Below, piece by piece: positions 53,963 through 63,280 of a stretch of DNA of 64,000 nucleotides. Position 1 is the stretch's first letter; every line of letters starts with the position of its first letter. The notes under the pieces are model-generated. The model worked only from the letters and a program-made list of their open reading frames with translations. It was not told where the DNA came from and did no database searches. The translations under genes were made by a program, and so were the position numbers. Source of the stretch: Desulfosporosinus youngiae DSM 17734 (GTDB lineage Bacteria > Bacillota > Desulfitobacteriia > Desulfitobacteriales > Desulfitobacteriaceae); contig NZ_CM001441.1 of assembly GCF_000244895.1 (NCBI RefSeq), positions 2,004,226 to 2,068,225 on the forward strand, written 5' to 3'.

Positions 53963-54092
53963 GATATTTGTTTTAAGGGGAAATAATCAAATCCCATACT
54001 CGAATCTTTCATTAGCACAAAATGGAGATAATGAGAGGAATTTAAAGCAATAATATGATATTTTAATACCATAGGAAATTAGCAATTCTAAT

Positions 54093-54172
54093 GGTCAGAA
54101 AAGGTCAAAGATGATATTTGAAACTTCAGTTTACATAGTGTATAAATATATTAAAGGTCAGTGATGGTCAGA
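54093..54172 (+). promoter_or_regulatory. CtsR-type operators around sigma-A promoter of hsp20
   Basis: GGTCAGA-N3-GGTCAAA (54093-54109) and GGTCAGT-N3-GGTCAGA (54156-54172) match the CtsR direct heptad repeat with exact 3-nt spacing. Between them is TTGAAA (54118-54123), 17 nt, TATAAA (54141-54146), a good sigma-A promoter. The hsp20 start is 135 bp further. Confidence 0.75.
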
Positions 54173-54280
54173 AAACAAAAAGTAGGGGGTGCTCTTGATG
54201 TAATAAGTTATTTAGTGGACTCGGCATATTGAACCTATTGAAGTGTTACTAAACAAGAACAACAGCGGAGGTGTTTGTTA

Positions 54281-54733
54281 ATGTTTGATATAGTACCATT
54301 TGCAAGAAGAAGTTCCGGAATTCAAAAATACAATAATTTGTTTGATCTTGAGGGAATTTTCGAAGGTTTCTTTAATGATAGACATTTTCCCTCCCTTTAC
54401 AAAAATAGTGCTCAAATGAAGGTTGATGTAAAGGAAAACGAGAATGAATTTATTCTTGAGGCTGAACTCCCTGGGATCAAGAAAGAAGATGTTAATCTTC
54501 AAATTGATGATGACAGACTCACAATATCTGTCCAGAAAAATGAGCAAACGGAAGAGGAAAAGGACAATTATATACGTAGAGAGAGAAACTATAGTTCTAT
54601 GACCAGATCGTTTGTAATTCCTAATGTTGAAACCGATAATGTGAATGCCAAATTTGAAAATGGACTGCTTTTCATAACACTGCCCAAAAAACAGGAAAAA
54701 GCTATTAAAGGAAAACAAATTGAAATAGATTAA
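54281..54733 (+). CDS. Hsp20 family small heat-shock protein
   Basis: 150 residues from the ATG at 54281 (GGAGGTG upstream). The alpha-crystallin domain spans about 45-140: VDVKENENEFILEAELPGIKKEDV, RRERNYSSMTRSFVIP, and AKFENGLLFITLPK; the A-x-x-x-n-G-v-L motif is present as KFENGLLFITLP. It forms oligomers that hold unfolded proteins. The CtsR-type boxes upstream imply repression until heat or protein stress. Confidence 0.92.
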   Translation: MFDIVPFARRSSGIQKYNNLFDLEGIFEGFFNDRHFPSLYKNSAQMKVDVKENENEFILEAELPGIKKEDVNLQIDDDRLTISVQKNEQTEEEKDNYIRRERNYSSMTRSFVIPNVETDNVNAKFENGLLFITLPKKQEKAIKGKQIEID

Positions 54734-54740
54734 ATTTTTT

Positions 54741-54768
54741 AAGAGCATCGAAAGGTGCTCTTTTCTTC
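54741..54768 (+). terminator. Intrinsic terminator of hsp20
   Basis: AAGAGCATC / GGTGCTCTT with a GAAA loop and TTTTCTTC tail. Confidence 0.85.
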
Positions 54769-54839
54769 TATATTCATGAAGAAAAACCCTACATTTAACT
54801 TGATCTAATGTACAATAAGAGTGATTGGGAGGTATCATG

Positions 54840-55634
54840 ATGAAGGATCAGACTCTGGAAAAACTGGCGCAGTCACTTACAGGTGATAGTACCGACATTA
54901 TCCCGTTTCTTCCCTACTTGCTGCAGGATTTATGGGAGCTGGGAAGCTCTCCCGAAGAAATGCTCAGCATGATAAAGAACCATATCCTGCTGAAGGAAGA
55001 TGCCCGGGTTTTGGATTTAGGCTGCGGAAAGGGTGCGGTATCCATCCGCCTTGCCAGGGAGCTTGGCTGCCGTTGCAAAGGCATTGACCTGCTTCCGGAC
55101 TTTGTTCAGTATGCAAGGGAAAAGGCAGCAGAATACGGTGTCGAGGGTCTTTGCGAATTTACGGTAGGAGATATTACCGAGACTGTCCAAGCGGAACGCG
55201 GTTATGATCTGGTGATCTATGGAGCGGTTGGCAATGTCCTGGGCAGTCAATATGAAATTTTAAAGGCGCTGGCAGGTACGGTCAGGTCTGGAGGACATAT
55301 TCTCCTGGACGATGCTTATTTGGCGGAGGGGAACGAGAGCACGCTGCTTTTCTACGGTGAGTATCTTAGGCTTCCTGAATGGAAATCCCTTATCGGGGAA
55401 GCGGGGCTGAAGCTTGCCGCCATCCACGCTTTAGACGAAGAAAAGCCCAGCTATGCAGAGGACTTCAGCAATATCAAGCGCCGCGCGGAAGAACTAAGCA
55501 AGGCTTATCCGGCCAAGAGAGAGTTGTTTGCCCAATATGTGCGGAATCAGCAAGACGAACTTGCCGATCTGGAAAGCCGTCTTGTGGGGGCGGTGTTTTT
55601 ATTGGGCAACGCCTTAAAGTATCCGGCGGAATGA
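54840..55634 (+). CDS. SAM-dependent class I methyltransferase
   Basis: 264 residues from the ATG at 54840 (GGGAGG upstream). Motif I VLDLGCGKGAVSIRLARELG, motif II region KGIDLLPDFVQYAREKAAEYGV, then GDITE, YDLVIYGAVGNVLG and LDDAYLAEG define a class I methyltransferase. Substrate unknown. Confidence 0.85.
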   Translation: MKDQTLEKLAQSLTGDSTDIIPFLPYLLQDLWELGSSPEEMLSMIKNHILLKEDARVLDLGCGKGAVSIRLARELGCRCKGIDLLPDFVQYAREKAAEYGVEGLCEFTVGDITETVQAERGYDLVIYGAVGNVLGSQYEILKALAGTVRSGGHILLDDAYLAEGNESTLLFYGEYLRLPEWKSLIGEAGLKLAAIHALDEEKPSYAEDFSNIKRRAEELSKAYPAKRELFAQYVRNQQDELADLESRLVGAVFLLGNALKYPAE

Positions 55635-55681
55635 ACCTTTAAAGAAGATGAATTACAAGGGAGAAGGTGAGGGAATCGTTC

Positions 55682-56158
55682 ATGCCTTCTGGTTTAAATA
55701 AGTTGGTGCGAACAAGCGCAGGAGTACTCTTTCTTATATATTTTGCCTATTTGCTCTATCGGCTTTTCTTTTTTGCTTACAGTCAGTATTTTAGGTTTTC
55801 CGGGGACGTTCTGAGCTTTAACTTGATCCCATTCAAAACGATCACTGCTTATCTGAGCTGGATCGGTGATGAGAATATTGATGTTTGGTTTTTCAACTTG
55901 TTTGGGAATGTATTGGCTTTTATGCCCATGGGCTTTCTGCTGCCCCTTGTTTTTAAAAAGCTCAAAAGTCCCGGAGCTATTGTACTTGCTGTCTTGATAA
56001 CGAGTTCTGTTCTGGAAATAATACAGCTCGTCGCCAAACTGGGGATAGCGGATATCGACGATGTTATTTTAAATACTTTAGGCGGGTTTTTGGGCTACCT
56101 TGCGCTGATTATAGTCCTGAGGCTGCTTGCAAAAGCAGTGCGTTTGGAAAAGGGTTAG
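55682..56158 (+). CDS. VanZ-like membrane protein
   Basis: About 158 residues with four to five helices. The VanZ pattern is clear: FNLIPFKTITAYL, NVLAFMPMGFLLPLVF, SSVLEIIQLVAKLGIADIDDVILNTLGGFLGY. VanZ-like proteins can lower teicoplanin binding, but most chromosomal members are uncharacterised. Start uncertain between GTG 55667 and ATG 55682. Confidence 0.85.
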   Translation: MPSGLNKLVRTSAGVLFLIYFAYLLYRLFFFAYSQYFRFSGDVLSFNLIPFKTITAYLSWIGDENIDVWFFNLFGNVLAFMPMGFLLPLVFKKLKSPGAIVLAVLITSSVLEIIQLVAKLGIADIDDVILNTLGGFLGYLALIIVLRLLAKAVRLEKG

Positions 56159-56208
56159 GCTCCTGTTCTCGGCGTTCTATCCATTTTGAGTTTTATTCCA
56201 GCATAGTT

Positions 56209-56715
56209 TTGAGAGGAGTGGGCAAAACGGTAAAAATTGCGGTAAGGCCTGCTGAAGACTGTGAAAATGATATTTTAACCAATCTCTCATTTGCGGCAAA
56301 GAGATACTGGAATTATCCCGAAGCATATTTCGATATCTGGAAAACAGAGTTAACCATTACGTCTAATTACATAAAGGACAATTATGTTTATGTGGCGGAG
56401 GTTGCAGGTCAAATAGTTGGATATTTCTCCATGGTGGAAGTTCAAGAGGATTTCCTGGTCGGGGAGATACTGCTCAGAAAGGGTTTTTGGCTGGAGCATA
56501 TTTTTATCCTGCCGGAGTTTATTGGTCTGGGAATTGGAACCCAGTTAATTGGTGCGGCAAAAAACATCTGCGTTAAGGAGAATATCCACTGCTTATCCAT
56601 ATTGTCCGATCCTTATGCAACAGGATTCTATAAAAAAGTGGGCGCAAAATATAGGAATGAAATACTATCCAACATTAAAGGAAGAACCGTCTCATTATTT
56701 GAATTAAAAATCTGA
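56209..56715 (+). CDS. GNAT family N-acetyltransferase
   Basis: 168 residues. Motif A is EHIFILPEFIGLGIGTQLIGAAK, followed by LSILSDPYATGFYKKVGAKY. The start is poorly defined (TTG 56209 or GTG 56218). Substrate unknown. Confidence 0.8.
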   Translation: MRGVGKTVKIAVRPAEDCENDILTNLSFAAKRYWNYPEAYFDIWKTELTITSNYIKDNYVYVAEVAGQIVGYFSMVEVQEDFLVGEILLRKGFWLEHIFILPEFIGLGIGTQLIGAAKNICVKENIHCLSILSDPYATGFYKKVGAKYRNEILSNIKGRTVSLFELKI

Positions 56716-56799
56716 AAGACTTGTATGGTTTGCAGTTACAAACGATGTTGGATGAACAAGTTTGCATACTAATGCAATCCCACATTTAGCAAAACCATA

Positions 56800-57060
56800 G
56801 AGAGGAACCGGATGAGGGAAATTCACACGTCCGGACCTGTAATAGCGGCATGGGCGGCTACTACTCTACTCTGAAAAATCAAACACCCACAAAAAACATG
56901 CAGAAGAATTCCTAGGCCCGCAAGCAGGGCAGCTTCGTCCACAGAAGCGAACCCATTGCATGGAGAGGCGGTAAAAGCCCACAAGACGGTGCGAGCCTCG
57001 GAATGCTGCGGTACACGCAGACACTGTCTTCGCACGAATTAACTAATCTTGCACGGATGT
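56800..57060 (+). other. Possible group II intron remnant (non-coding)
   Basis: The stretch GGAACCGGATGAGGG...TTCACACGTCCGG (about 56807-56838) resembles the domain V-type stem of bacterial group II introns (CCGGAT...CGTCCGG around a small loop). It is followed by GGTGCGAGCCTCGG-like sequence. No reverse transcriptase is present. The identification is tentative. Confidence 0.3.
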
Positions 57061-57096
57061 GGCGAAGCTGCCAGACCCGAGAGCACTCTCATTTAC

Positions 57097-57138
57097 AGGG
57101 GCTGTGCGAAACTATTAATAGTTTTCGCACAGCCCCTT
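57097..57138. terminator. Long stem-loop downstream of the TetR gene
   Basis: AGGGGCTGTGCGAAA / TTTCGCACAGCCCCT with an A/T-rich centre, 30 bp after the stop of the minus-strand TetR gene. It can terminate both strands. Confidence 0.6.
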
Positions 57139-57165
57139 TGAAAATTCATAGAAGCAGACCGGAAC

Positions 57166-57768
57166 TTATTCCGACTTGTCAGTGACAGGGTTCCCCGCCA
57201 GACCATATAGCATTAAATCATATAATTCTTTCAGCAAATCTTTGTTGCTGTTCCTTAACATTTCAGGTTTTTGAACTACCTCTTGATACATTTTGAGATA
57301 AACCATGGCCGCTTCAATCGAGATTTCCCTGTGGATATAGCCTTCTCTTCGACCCTTCTCCAGAAATTGACCAACGATGTAGGGGTATTCGTGTGTATCA
57401 AAATCATCTGCCAGCTTCTTTATCTCCGGATCGGCATTAAGCAATGCTTTCAGAGTCTCTAGGTTAATCTGATCAATGAAATCGTCTTTCATAGATATGG
57501 CACGTTTTAATAATTCAGGAAAAGGCAGGTCAGTTTCCCACAACTCTTTTCTCGCTTTCCAGCCGCTTTTCAGTAGGTTTATAATCGTATCCTTCATTAG
57601 GCCTTCTTTGCTTCCAAAATAATTGTAAATACTGGCCGGTGCGACTCCTGCCTTTTGAGCGATCTCATTGATACTGGTTTTATCTGTTCCATACATGCAA
57701 AAAAGCCCTAAGGCGGCAGTGCGTATTTTATCTTTTTTTAGTTCTGTTCTGCGCTCGTATCCATTCAA
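57166..57768 (-). CDS. TetR/AcrR family regulator
   Basis: About 200 residues. The HTH is INEIAQKAGVAPASIYNYFGSKEGL (residues about 30-55). The C-terminal ligand-binding part is unassigned. The GAGGTG box fits the TTG at 57768 better than the GTG at 57777, which lies inside the box. It is divergent from the ABC exporter operon and most likely represses it. Confidence 0.87.
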   Translation of the reverse strand: MNGYERRTELKKDKIRTAALGLFCMYGTDKTSINEIAQKAGVAPASIYNYFGSKEGLMKDTIINLLKSGWKARKELWETDLPFPELLKRAISMKDDFIDQINLETLKALLNADPEIKKLADDFDTHEYPYIVGQFLEKGRREGYIHREISIEAAMVYLKMYQEVVQKPEMLRNSNKDLLKELYDLMLYGLAGNPVTDKSE

Positions 57769-57796
57769 GTTTGTCACCTCACCATAATGGTACTAA

Positions 57797-57864
57797 AAGT
57801 TTTATAATGAGTCAATATAAAATATATAAAACTTATTGACAAGAATTGTAACGGCGAATATTAT
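57797..57864 (+). promoter_or_regulatory. Sigma-A promoter with overlapping operator for ABC exporter
   Basis: TTGACA (57836-57841), 17 nt, TATTAT (57859-57864). The inverted repeat AAGTTTTATA / TATAAAACTT (57797-57806, 57825-57834) ends right at the -35 box, a likely TetR site. Confidence 0.7.
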
Positions 57865-57914
57865 GGAGATAATATAACATGTTATTATAAAACATATAAA
57901 GAGGAGGGTTGAAT

Positions 57915-58832
57915 ATGAATGTCATTCATATTCAAAAGCTGAGCAAATCCTTTGGCAAGACCCAGGCTTTAAAGGGAATTGATCTCACAGTGGAGCAAGG
58001 GGAAATACATGGATTTATTGGCCCTAACGGTGCCGGGAAGTCTACGACTATCCGCATCCTGCTGGGAATTTTGAAAAAAAGTTCAGGAGAAATCCGATTG
58101 CTTGGCGGAGATCCCTGGCGGGATGCCGTGGAATTACATCGACGTTTAGTTTACGTCCCCGGAGATGTTACCCTATGGCCTGACCTATCCGGAGGGGAGA
58201 TTATTGATTTTCTGGGCCGGCTGCACGGAGGGCTTAACCTTTCTCGGAAAAGACAATTGCTGGAACGCTTTCAGCTTGACCCAACTAAAAAGAGCGGAAC
58301 CTATTCTAAAGGAAACCGGCAGAAGGTGGCTTTGGTATCTGCCTTTTCCTGTGAAGCGGAATTGTATCTTTTGGATGAGCCTACTTCGGGGCTTGATCCT
58401 TTGATGGAAGCGGTTTTTCAAGAATGTGTGGCAGACGTAAAAAAAGCCGGAAAAACCGTGCTTCTGTCCAGCCATATCCTATCGGAAGTTGAGGCTCTTT
58501 GTAACCGGGTGAGCATTATCCGGCAAGGGCAAATTGTCGAATCGGGAACATTGTCCCAGCTTAGACATCTTACCCGCACAACCGTCAATGTTGAGACGGG
58601 CCGCAGTGCCGTGGAATTGGAGAAATTGTCAGGAGTTCATGATGTGTCGCGAGAAGGGCTAAAGTACCGTTTTTCTGTGGATTCTAAGGCCATGACAGAG
58701 GTGATGGGGGCGCTGCTGCCGCTGGGGATAAAATCGTTGACGGTTGAACCGCCCAGTTTGGAGGAACTGTTCATGCGCCATTATGGCGATGATCTTCATG
58801 AAAAAGGAGGAGCCTGGTTTGAAAAAAATTGA
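57915..58832 (+). CDS. ABC exporter ATPase (DrrA-like)
   Basis: About 305 residues from the ATG at 57915 (GAGGAGG upstream). Walker A GPNGAGKST, signature YSKGNRQK, Walker B LYLLDEPTSGLD and SSHILSEVEAL are intact. A C-terminal extension of about 80 residues (VNVETGRSAVELEKLSGV) is typical of polyketide/drug exporters. The permease gene overlaps by 14 nt. Confidence 0.9.
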   Translation: MNVIHIQKLSKSFGKTQALKGIDLTVEQGEIHGFIGPNGAGKSTTIRILLGILKKSSGEIRLLGGDPWRDAVELHRRLVYVPGDVTLWPDLSGGEIIDFLGRLHGGLNLSRKRQLLERFQLDPTKKSGTYSKGNRQKVALVSAFSCEAELYLLDEPTSGLDPLMEAVFQECVADVKKAGKTVLLSSHILSEVEALCNRVSIIRQGQIVESGTLSQLRHLTRTTVNVETGRSAVELEKLSGVHDVSREGLKYRFSVDSKAMTEVMGALLPLGIKSLTVEPPSLEELFMRHYGDDLHEKGGAWFEKN

Positions 58833-60426
58833 TTTTACGGGTACCGGTACACTTTTCAGATTATTTCTGCGCCGGGACCGTTTTCTGCTGCCTCTCTGGA
58901 TCTTCTTGCCGGTGATTCTGGGTTTAATCGTGGCAGCTACGTTCAGTGCCATGTCCGGCCAGGGATTAGAAAAGGTATTGTATGATTTTGATAAGGATTC
59001 GTTAATTTCGGCACTACTTGGTCCCGTCATGTCCTTTGACCTTCCGGGTGCCATTGTGTGGCGGGGGGTTTCCCAAATCACTCTGGTCCTGGGTGTCGGC
59101 AGTCTGCTTACAGTGGTCCGGCACACCCGTGGGGATGAAGAAACGGGTCGCAGCGAGCTGTTTCGTTCCTATGTAATAGGCCGCCATGCCAACCTGACTG
59201 CTGTGCTGATGCTGACCGGTATGGGAAACCTGGCAGCGGGATTGCTGATTGCCTTGAGTATTATTTTTCTTGGCGGTCCGGCAGGAGGCTCTTTTCTGTT
59301 TGGAGGGACTATGGCGATAAGTGGATGCTTCTTTGCCGGAATCGGGGCCTTAGGGGTTCAACTCAGGGAAAACAGCGGGACTGCCCGGGGGATCGGGCTG
59401 GCAGCTTTGGGAGCGGGACTGGTGATGGGGATTTTGAATAACTTTGGCGGTGGCGATACTTTATTAAAATGGCTTACACCTATGGCCTGGCAGCGGATAA
59501 CTCAGCCCTTTGCCGGGAATTCCAGCTGGGGTCTGCTCTATTGTGCGGCCTTGGCAGCTGTACCTGCCGTAATTGCCTATGTACTTTCTGCTCGCAGAGA
59601 TCTGGGGGCAGGTGTTTTTTTAGCCCGTTCCGGCCCGCCGGAAGCAGCTCCCTATTTTTCCGGTCCCTTAGCGTTGGCCTGGAGGCTGCAAAGGAGAAGT
59701 TTTTACGGTTGGCTGTTGGGGACAGTGTTGTATATTGCGGTATTTGCAGCTATTTCTCCCGGTCTATCCGCAGCCGGCGGAATGAGTGACTGGCTGTCAA
59801 ATCTGGGCGGGACAAGCTGGTCTGATGAGGTGGGTTTGGGTAATGTCTTTATCAGTATCAGTTTCTATTTGATTTCTCTTTTTGTAGCTGTCTATGCCAT
59901 GACTGCTGTACTGCGCCTTAAAAAAGAAGAAAGTGAAGGGAGAGCAGAGATGCTGGTAGATAAGCAGGTCAGCAGGATTCGCTGGATGAGCAGTCATTTA
60001 ATCATAGCATCTTTGGGCTCTGCTGCACTGCTGGTGGTTATAGGCATTGTCGGGGGATTGGTTTATGGGGGTGCAGCCGGTAATTTAAGCAATGAGTTTT
60101 GGTATATTTTTGTCATGAGTGTTTCTAAAATACCGCCTGTATGGCTATTGTTGGCAATAACAGCTTTATTGTATGGCTTATGTCCTCGGATAACTGCACT
60201 GGGGTGGGGAATCTGGCTGTCCTTCAGTATGCTGGAGCTTGCCTGGGAAGCCCGGATCATTGATTGGTCAATGATGCGTATTTCTCCATTCTCTTATAGT
60301 CACTATACCATTGATATTAATAATTTGCCGCTGCTTCCGTTGTTCGGGCTGCTTTGCCTTTCGGTTATACTGACAGGGGCCGGATTGTTTGGCTTTAGAA
60401 ATAGAGATGTTCTGACAAAAGCATAA
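58819..60426 (+). CDS. ABC exporter permease (polyketide/antibiotic exporter type)
   Basis: 535 residues from a TTG (AAGGAGG at 58804-58810), inside the end of the ATPase gene. About twelve helices in two repeats; VVRHTRGDEETGRSELFRSYVIGR after the third helix is the hallmark of ABC-2 permeases annotated as polyketide antibiotic exporters. Probably controlled by the divergent TetR regulator. Confidence 0.87.
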   Translation: MKKIDFTGTGTLFRLFLRRDRFLLPLWIFLPVILGLIVAATFSAMSGQGLEKVLYDFDKDSLISALLGPVMSFDLPGAIVWRGVSQITLVLGVGSLLTVVRHTRGDEETGRSELFRSYVIGRHANLTAVLMLTGMGNLAAGLLIALSIIFLGGPAGGSFLFGGTMAISGCFFAGIGALGVQLRENSGTARGIGLAALGAGLVMGILNNFGGGDTLLKWLTPMAWQRITQPFAGNSSWGLLYCAALAAVPAVIAYVLSARRDLGAGVFLARSGPPEAAPYFSGPLALAWRLQRRSFYGWLLGTVLYIAVFAAISPGLSAAGGMSDWLSNLGGTSWSDEVGLGNVFISISFYLISLFVAVYAMTAVLRLKKEESEGRAEMLVDKQVSRIRWMSSHLIIASLGSAALLVVIGIVGGLVYGGAAGNLSNEFWYIFVMSVSKIPPVWLLLAITALLYGLCPRITALGWGIWLSFSMLELAWEARIIDWSMMRISPFSYSHYTIDINNLPLLPLFGLLCLSVILTGAGLFGFRNRDVLTKA

Positions 60427-60597
60427 TTCTCTGCTTCCAGCTTGCTCAAACTCAAAATTAGATTTTACTAATTTAGAGGAATATTCCAAAGAAATACAGA
60501 ATTAGAATTAAGATCGGAGTTTTCGGCTAAAAGCTCCGATCTGATGGAACTGAGAACTGCGGAGGGGCAAGATTGGATTAAGGGGGTGAGCTGTATT

Positions 60598-60840
60598 ATG
60601 AATGATATTCATTTTGGAGAACCTGGTGTAATGAGTTTGGGCCTTGGATTAATGAGCAGTGTGTTCTCAATGCTGCTTTTGGGGATTGTCTTCCTGTTTA
60701 TAGTTAGCGGTGTTCTAATGTGGCTGTGGAATATAACAATAACCCGGATTTTTAACATCAGGGAAATTACATACTGGGAAGCGCTGCGCCTGCTAATCAT
60801 CTCCGCTATTCTGTTTGGCAGGCCGCTGGGAAATGGGTGA
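60598..60840 (+). CDS. Small membrane protein of unknown function
   Basis: 80 residues from the ATG at 60598 (GGGGGTGA upstream). One strong membrane helix (MSSVFSMLLLGIVFLFIVSGVLMWLW) and a second weaker one (EALRLLIISAILFGRPLG). It looks like a small helper membrane protein; no family is recognised. Confidence 0.55.
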   Translation: MNDIHFGEPGVMSLGLGLMSSVFSMLLLGIVFLFIVSGVLMWLWNITITRIFNIREITYWEALRLLIISAILFGRPLGNG

Positions 60841-60940
60841 TTGAGCCGCCGGGGTTCCCGCAAAATAGTGGGTTCCTACATAATGTCTTAGGCACTGCAG
60901 CGTTCTTCTTCCAACAAAGCTTTAGCTTTACGGCAGTGAT

Positions 60941-60974
60941 TTGGCGGGCACAGCAAAAGTACTGTGCCCGCCAA
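60941..60974. repeat. Perfect 13-bp stem-loop
   Basis: TTGGCGGGCACAG / CTGTGCCCGCCAA with an 8-nt loop, between two small membrane-protein genes. It may be a terminator or a dispersed stem-loop element. Confidence 0.55.
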
Positions 60975-61028
60975 GAACTTGTTATTGTTTTGGGAAGAAT
61001 AGGACCACTCTGGAGTAGGAGGAGAGCC

Positions 61029-61898
61029 TTGAATATAGTCCAGATCATTGTTACGGCAATTCTTATTTTGGGACTCATTTATATCTACACGCGAAGTGAT
61101 AGGTCTGAGGATTTTCTTTTATTGAAATTGTTTGGATATTACATATTAGGGAGTTTCCGATTCAATTTTAATAAGATTGCCATTCCATTAGGATTTCTCA
61201 TCTATTTACTATTTCTACATCCCAAAATGAACATAAGAAATAAACGATGGGCTGCACTTTTAGGATTAGTGATCTTCATTGTGGGCTTAGCCCAACCCGC
61301 AGTTGAGAACTATCTGTATCAGCTTCCCATAAAGGTGAAAGCAGAATCGGTAAACCTGTACGATTTTGACTATTTGAATGATTGGGAATCCATGTGCCAA
61401 AAACTTGAGCTTCCAGATCAAGCTAAGATAGAGGATTTCCAAGCAGATTTTGAAGCTGATGGTGAAATCAGGGAACTGCGTTATCAACTAATCAGCCGAA
61501 AGGATGGAGACCTGGTTCATTACAATGTCAATTTCCAAAAGCAACGTATGGAGTATATAATTCGCAGGATTAAGATCGATCAATGGTTACAATACGATCG
61601 CTTGGTAACTGCTCAGAGGTTTTTTGAAGTAGTTTCTGAATTAGATATCAACAAACTTAAACCGGAAGAGGAGTATGTTTGGTATTGCATAGCCAGTCGC
61701 GGGGAGCTTGGTTCATACGGTATGAGAGATAGAGATAATTTCATTCTTGGCAGCAAAGGTGATATAGTGGCCGTGGATAGCGGGCAGTTGCCTCTTAAAG
61801 GTTATTATATATCCTTATATGGAATGTATAGATTGAATGAAGTTACATGCGAGGGTCGAGGATATAAGGATTATCTTTTTGATATTATACAGAACTAG
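61029..61898 (+). CDS. Hypothetical membrane protein
   Basis: 289 residues from a TTG that follows AGGAGGAG; the frame runs upstream through the stem-loop, which is unlikely to be coding. Three to four helices lie in residues 1-105 (IVQIIVTAILILGLIYIYT; LGFLIYLLFLHP; AALLGLVIFIVGLAQPA). A soluble C-terminal part of about 180 residues follows. No family recognised. Confidence 0.6.
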   Translation: MNIVQIIVTAILILGLIYIYTRSDRSEDFLLLKLFGYYILGSFRFNFNKIAIPLGFLIYLLFLHPKMNIRNKRWAALLGLVIFIVGLAQPAVENYLYQLPIKVKAESVNLYDFDYLNDWESMCQKLELPDQAKIEDFQADFEADGEIRELRYQLISRKDGDLVHYNVNFQKQRMEYIIRRIKIDQWLQYDRLVTAQRFFEVVSELDINKLKPEEEYVWYCIASRGELGSYGMRDRDNFILGSKGDIVAVDSGQLPLKGYYISLYGMYRLNEVTCEGRGYKDYLFDIIQN

Positions 61899-62057
61899 GG
61901 TCAGCTATTTCACATAACAGCGTGTTTTTAGTAATATGTACTTCTTTAATATGGGATGCTATCAAAAAAGTAAAATCCTCCCGATAATGATAAGACGACT
62001 TGGAAAGTATAGAAGTATGCGGGATCAATTATTTGGTACTGGACAGTAAAAGTACTG

Positions 62058-62086
62058 CGGCCGTAATCCGCAAAGGATTACGGCCT
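62058..62086. terminator. Stem-loop
   Basis: GGCCGTAATCC / GGATTACGGCC with a 6-nt loop, directly upstream of the DUF4256 gene's ribosome-binding region. It could be a leader structure. Confidence 0.5.
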
Positions 62087-62101
62087 GGGGAGGGCGATTG
62101 A

Positions 62102-62644
62102 ATGACAAACAGTGAATTGATGGGAATATTAAAGAAACGTTTTGAGGAAAACATGCACCGGCATAACGGTCTTGAATGGGCTAAAGTGCAAGCCAGGCTG
62201 GAAGATCGGGCGGAGAAACTTTCCTCACTTAATGAAATGGAAAGAACCGGCGGCGAACCTGATGTGGTTGCTTGGGATGAGGCGACGGGTGAGTATATTT
62301 TTTATGATTGTTCAGCAGAAACTCCGCTAGGGCGCAGAAATAGTTGTTATGACGGTAAAGGCCAGGAGGAGAGAAACAAGAAAGGAATATTTCCGCAGGG
62401 CAATGCAGTGGATATGGCGGCGGCCATGGGTATCGAGCTTCTGACAGAAGAGCAATACAGAGAACTGCAGAAACTGGGAAATTTCGATCTGAAGACCTCA
62501 AGCTGGCTGAAGACACCTTCCGACATCAGAAAACTCGGCGGAGCTATTTTTGCGGACCGTCGCTACGGCCAAGTATTCATTTATCATAACAGTGCCCCTT
62601 CGTTCTATAGCAGCAGGGCGTTCCGTGGTTCCTTGAGGGTATGA
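62102..62644 (+). CDS. DUF4256 protein
   Basis: 180 residues: LKKRFEENMHRHNGLEWAKV, MERTGGEPDVVAWDEATGEYIFYDCSAETPLGRRNSCYD, EERNKKGIFPQGNAVDMAAAMG and a C-terminal FIYHNSAPSFYSSRAFRGSLRV. This is the DUF4256 pattern along its full length. Function unknown. Confidence 0.88.
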   Translation: MTNSELMGILKKRFEENMHRHNGLEWAKVQARLEDRAEKLSSLNEMERTGGEPDVVAWDEATGEYIFYDCSAETPLGRRNSCYDGKGQEERNKKGIFPQGNAVDMAAAMGIELLTEEQYRELQKLGNFDLKTSSWLKTPSDIRKLGGAIFADRRYGQVFIYHNSAPSFYSSRAFRGSLRV

Positions 62645-62810
62645 ATTGTTCATTTAGTGTTCTTATTTTTTTCGAACTGGGATCCAAACTTCACTATAAG
62701 CGTAATCTTTTTTGTGTTCATTCATTTTAGTAAAAGAGAAAGCGGGGGTATTGATTACTTCGTAATATATTTTTGCCATTGTTGGAATGTTAAAAATGAC
62801 TTGCGGCCTG

Positions 62811-62853
62811 CCCCGTTGCCTCCTGGTTTGCTCCAGAAGGCAACGGGGTTTTT
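62811..62853 (+). terminator. Intrinsic terminator
   Basis: CCCCGTTGCC / GGCAACGGGG with TTTTT. It separates the DUF4256 gene from the PadR operon. Confidence 0.88.
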
Positions 62854-62884
62854 GAAATTGGGGGTTCAAGCTATTTTTAATATC

Positions 62885-62946
62885 TTGACAATATCGATAT
62901 TCGATGTTATTATGCAAACAAATTATATCGATATTCGATATTCGCG
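62885..62946 (+). promoter_or_regulatory. Sigma-A promoter with repeated PadR-type operator
   Basis: TTGACA (62885-62890), 17 nt, TATTAT (62908-62913). The spacer holds ATATCGATATTCGAT, and the same ATATCGATATTCGAT recurs at 62925-62939, downstream of the -10. Both copies are probable PadR sites. Confidence 0.7.
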
Positions 62947-62959
62947 AAGGAATGATTAC

Positions 62960-63280
62960 ATGGCCAGAGAAAAATATCAAACATTAACAGAGCAAATGTT
63001 TTACATCCTTATTTGCCTAAGAAATGAGGCCTGTGGTGTTGATATTATGAAAATGGTAGCAGAGCTTACCGATGGCAGAGTGCTCATTGGCCCTGGAACC
63101 CTATACAGCTTATTGGATAACTTTGTCAAGGAAAAAATGATTATAGAGACTAAAACGGAAAATCGAAAAAAAAGCTATATTATTACAAAGCTTGGTGATG
63201 AAATGCTTGAAAAAGAATATCACCGGCTAACAAAGCAGAAAAATGATTACGAAGCACTGGTAAAAGGTGGTGGGCAGTGA
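62960..63280 (+). CDS. PadR family transcriptional regulator
   Basis: 106 residues: QMFYILICLRNEACGVDIMKMVAELTDGRVLIGPGTLYSLLDNFVKEKMI is the PadR winged helix, and RKKSYIITKLGDEML the wing. The downstream DUF2812 gene overlaps by 1 nt, a common pair. The ATATCGATATTCGAT repeats in its own promoter suggest autoregulation. Confidence 0.9.
   Translation: MAREKYQTLTEQMFYILICLRNEACGVDIMKMVAELTDGRVLIGPGTLYSLLDNFVKEKMIIETKTENRKKSYIITKLGDEMLEKEYHRLTKQKNDYEALVKGGGQ

Noticed and set aside
60837-61028. Upstream extension of the membrane protein at 61029
   Set aside because: It translates through a perfect stem-loop and lacks a ribosome-binding site, whereas TTG 61029 has AGGAGG.
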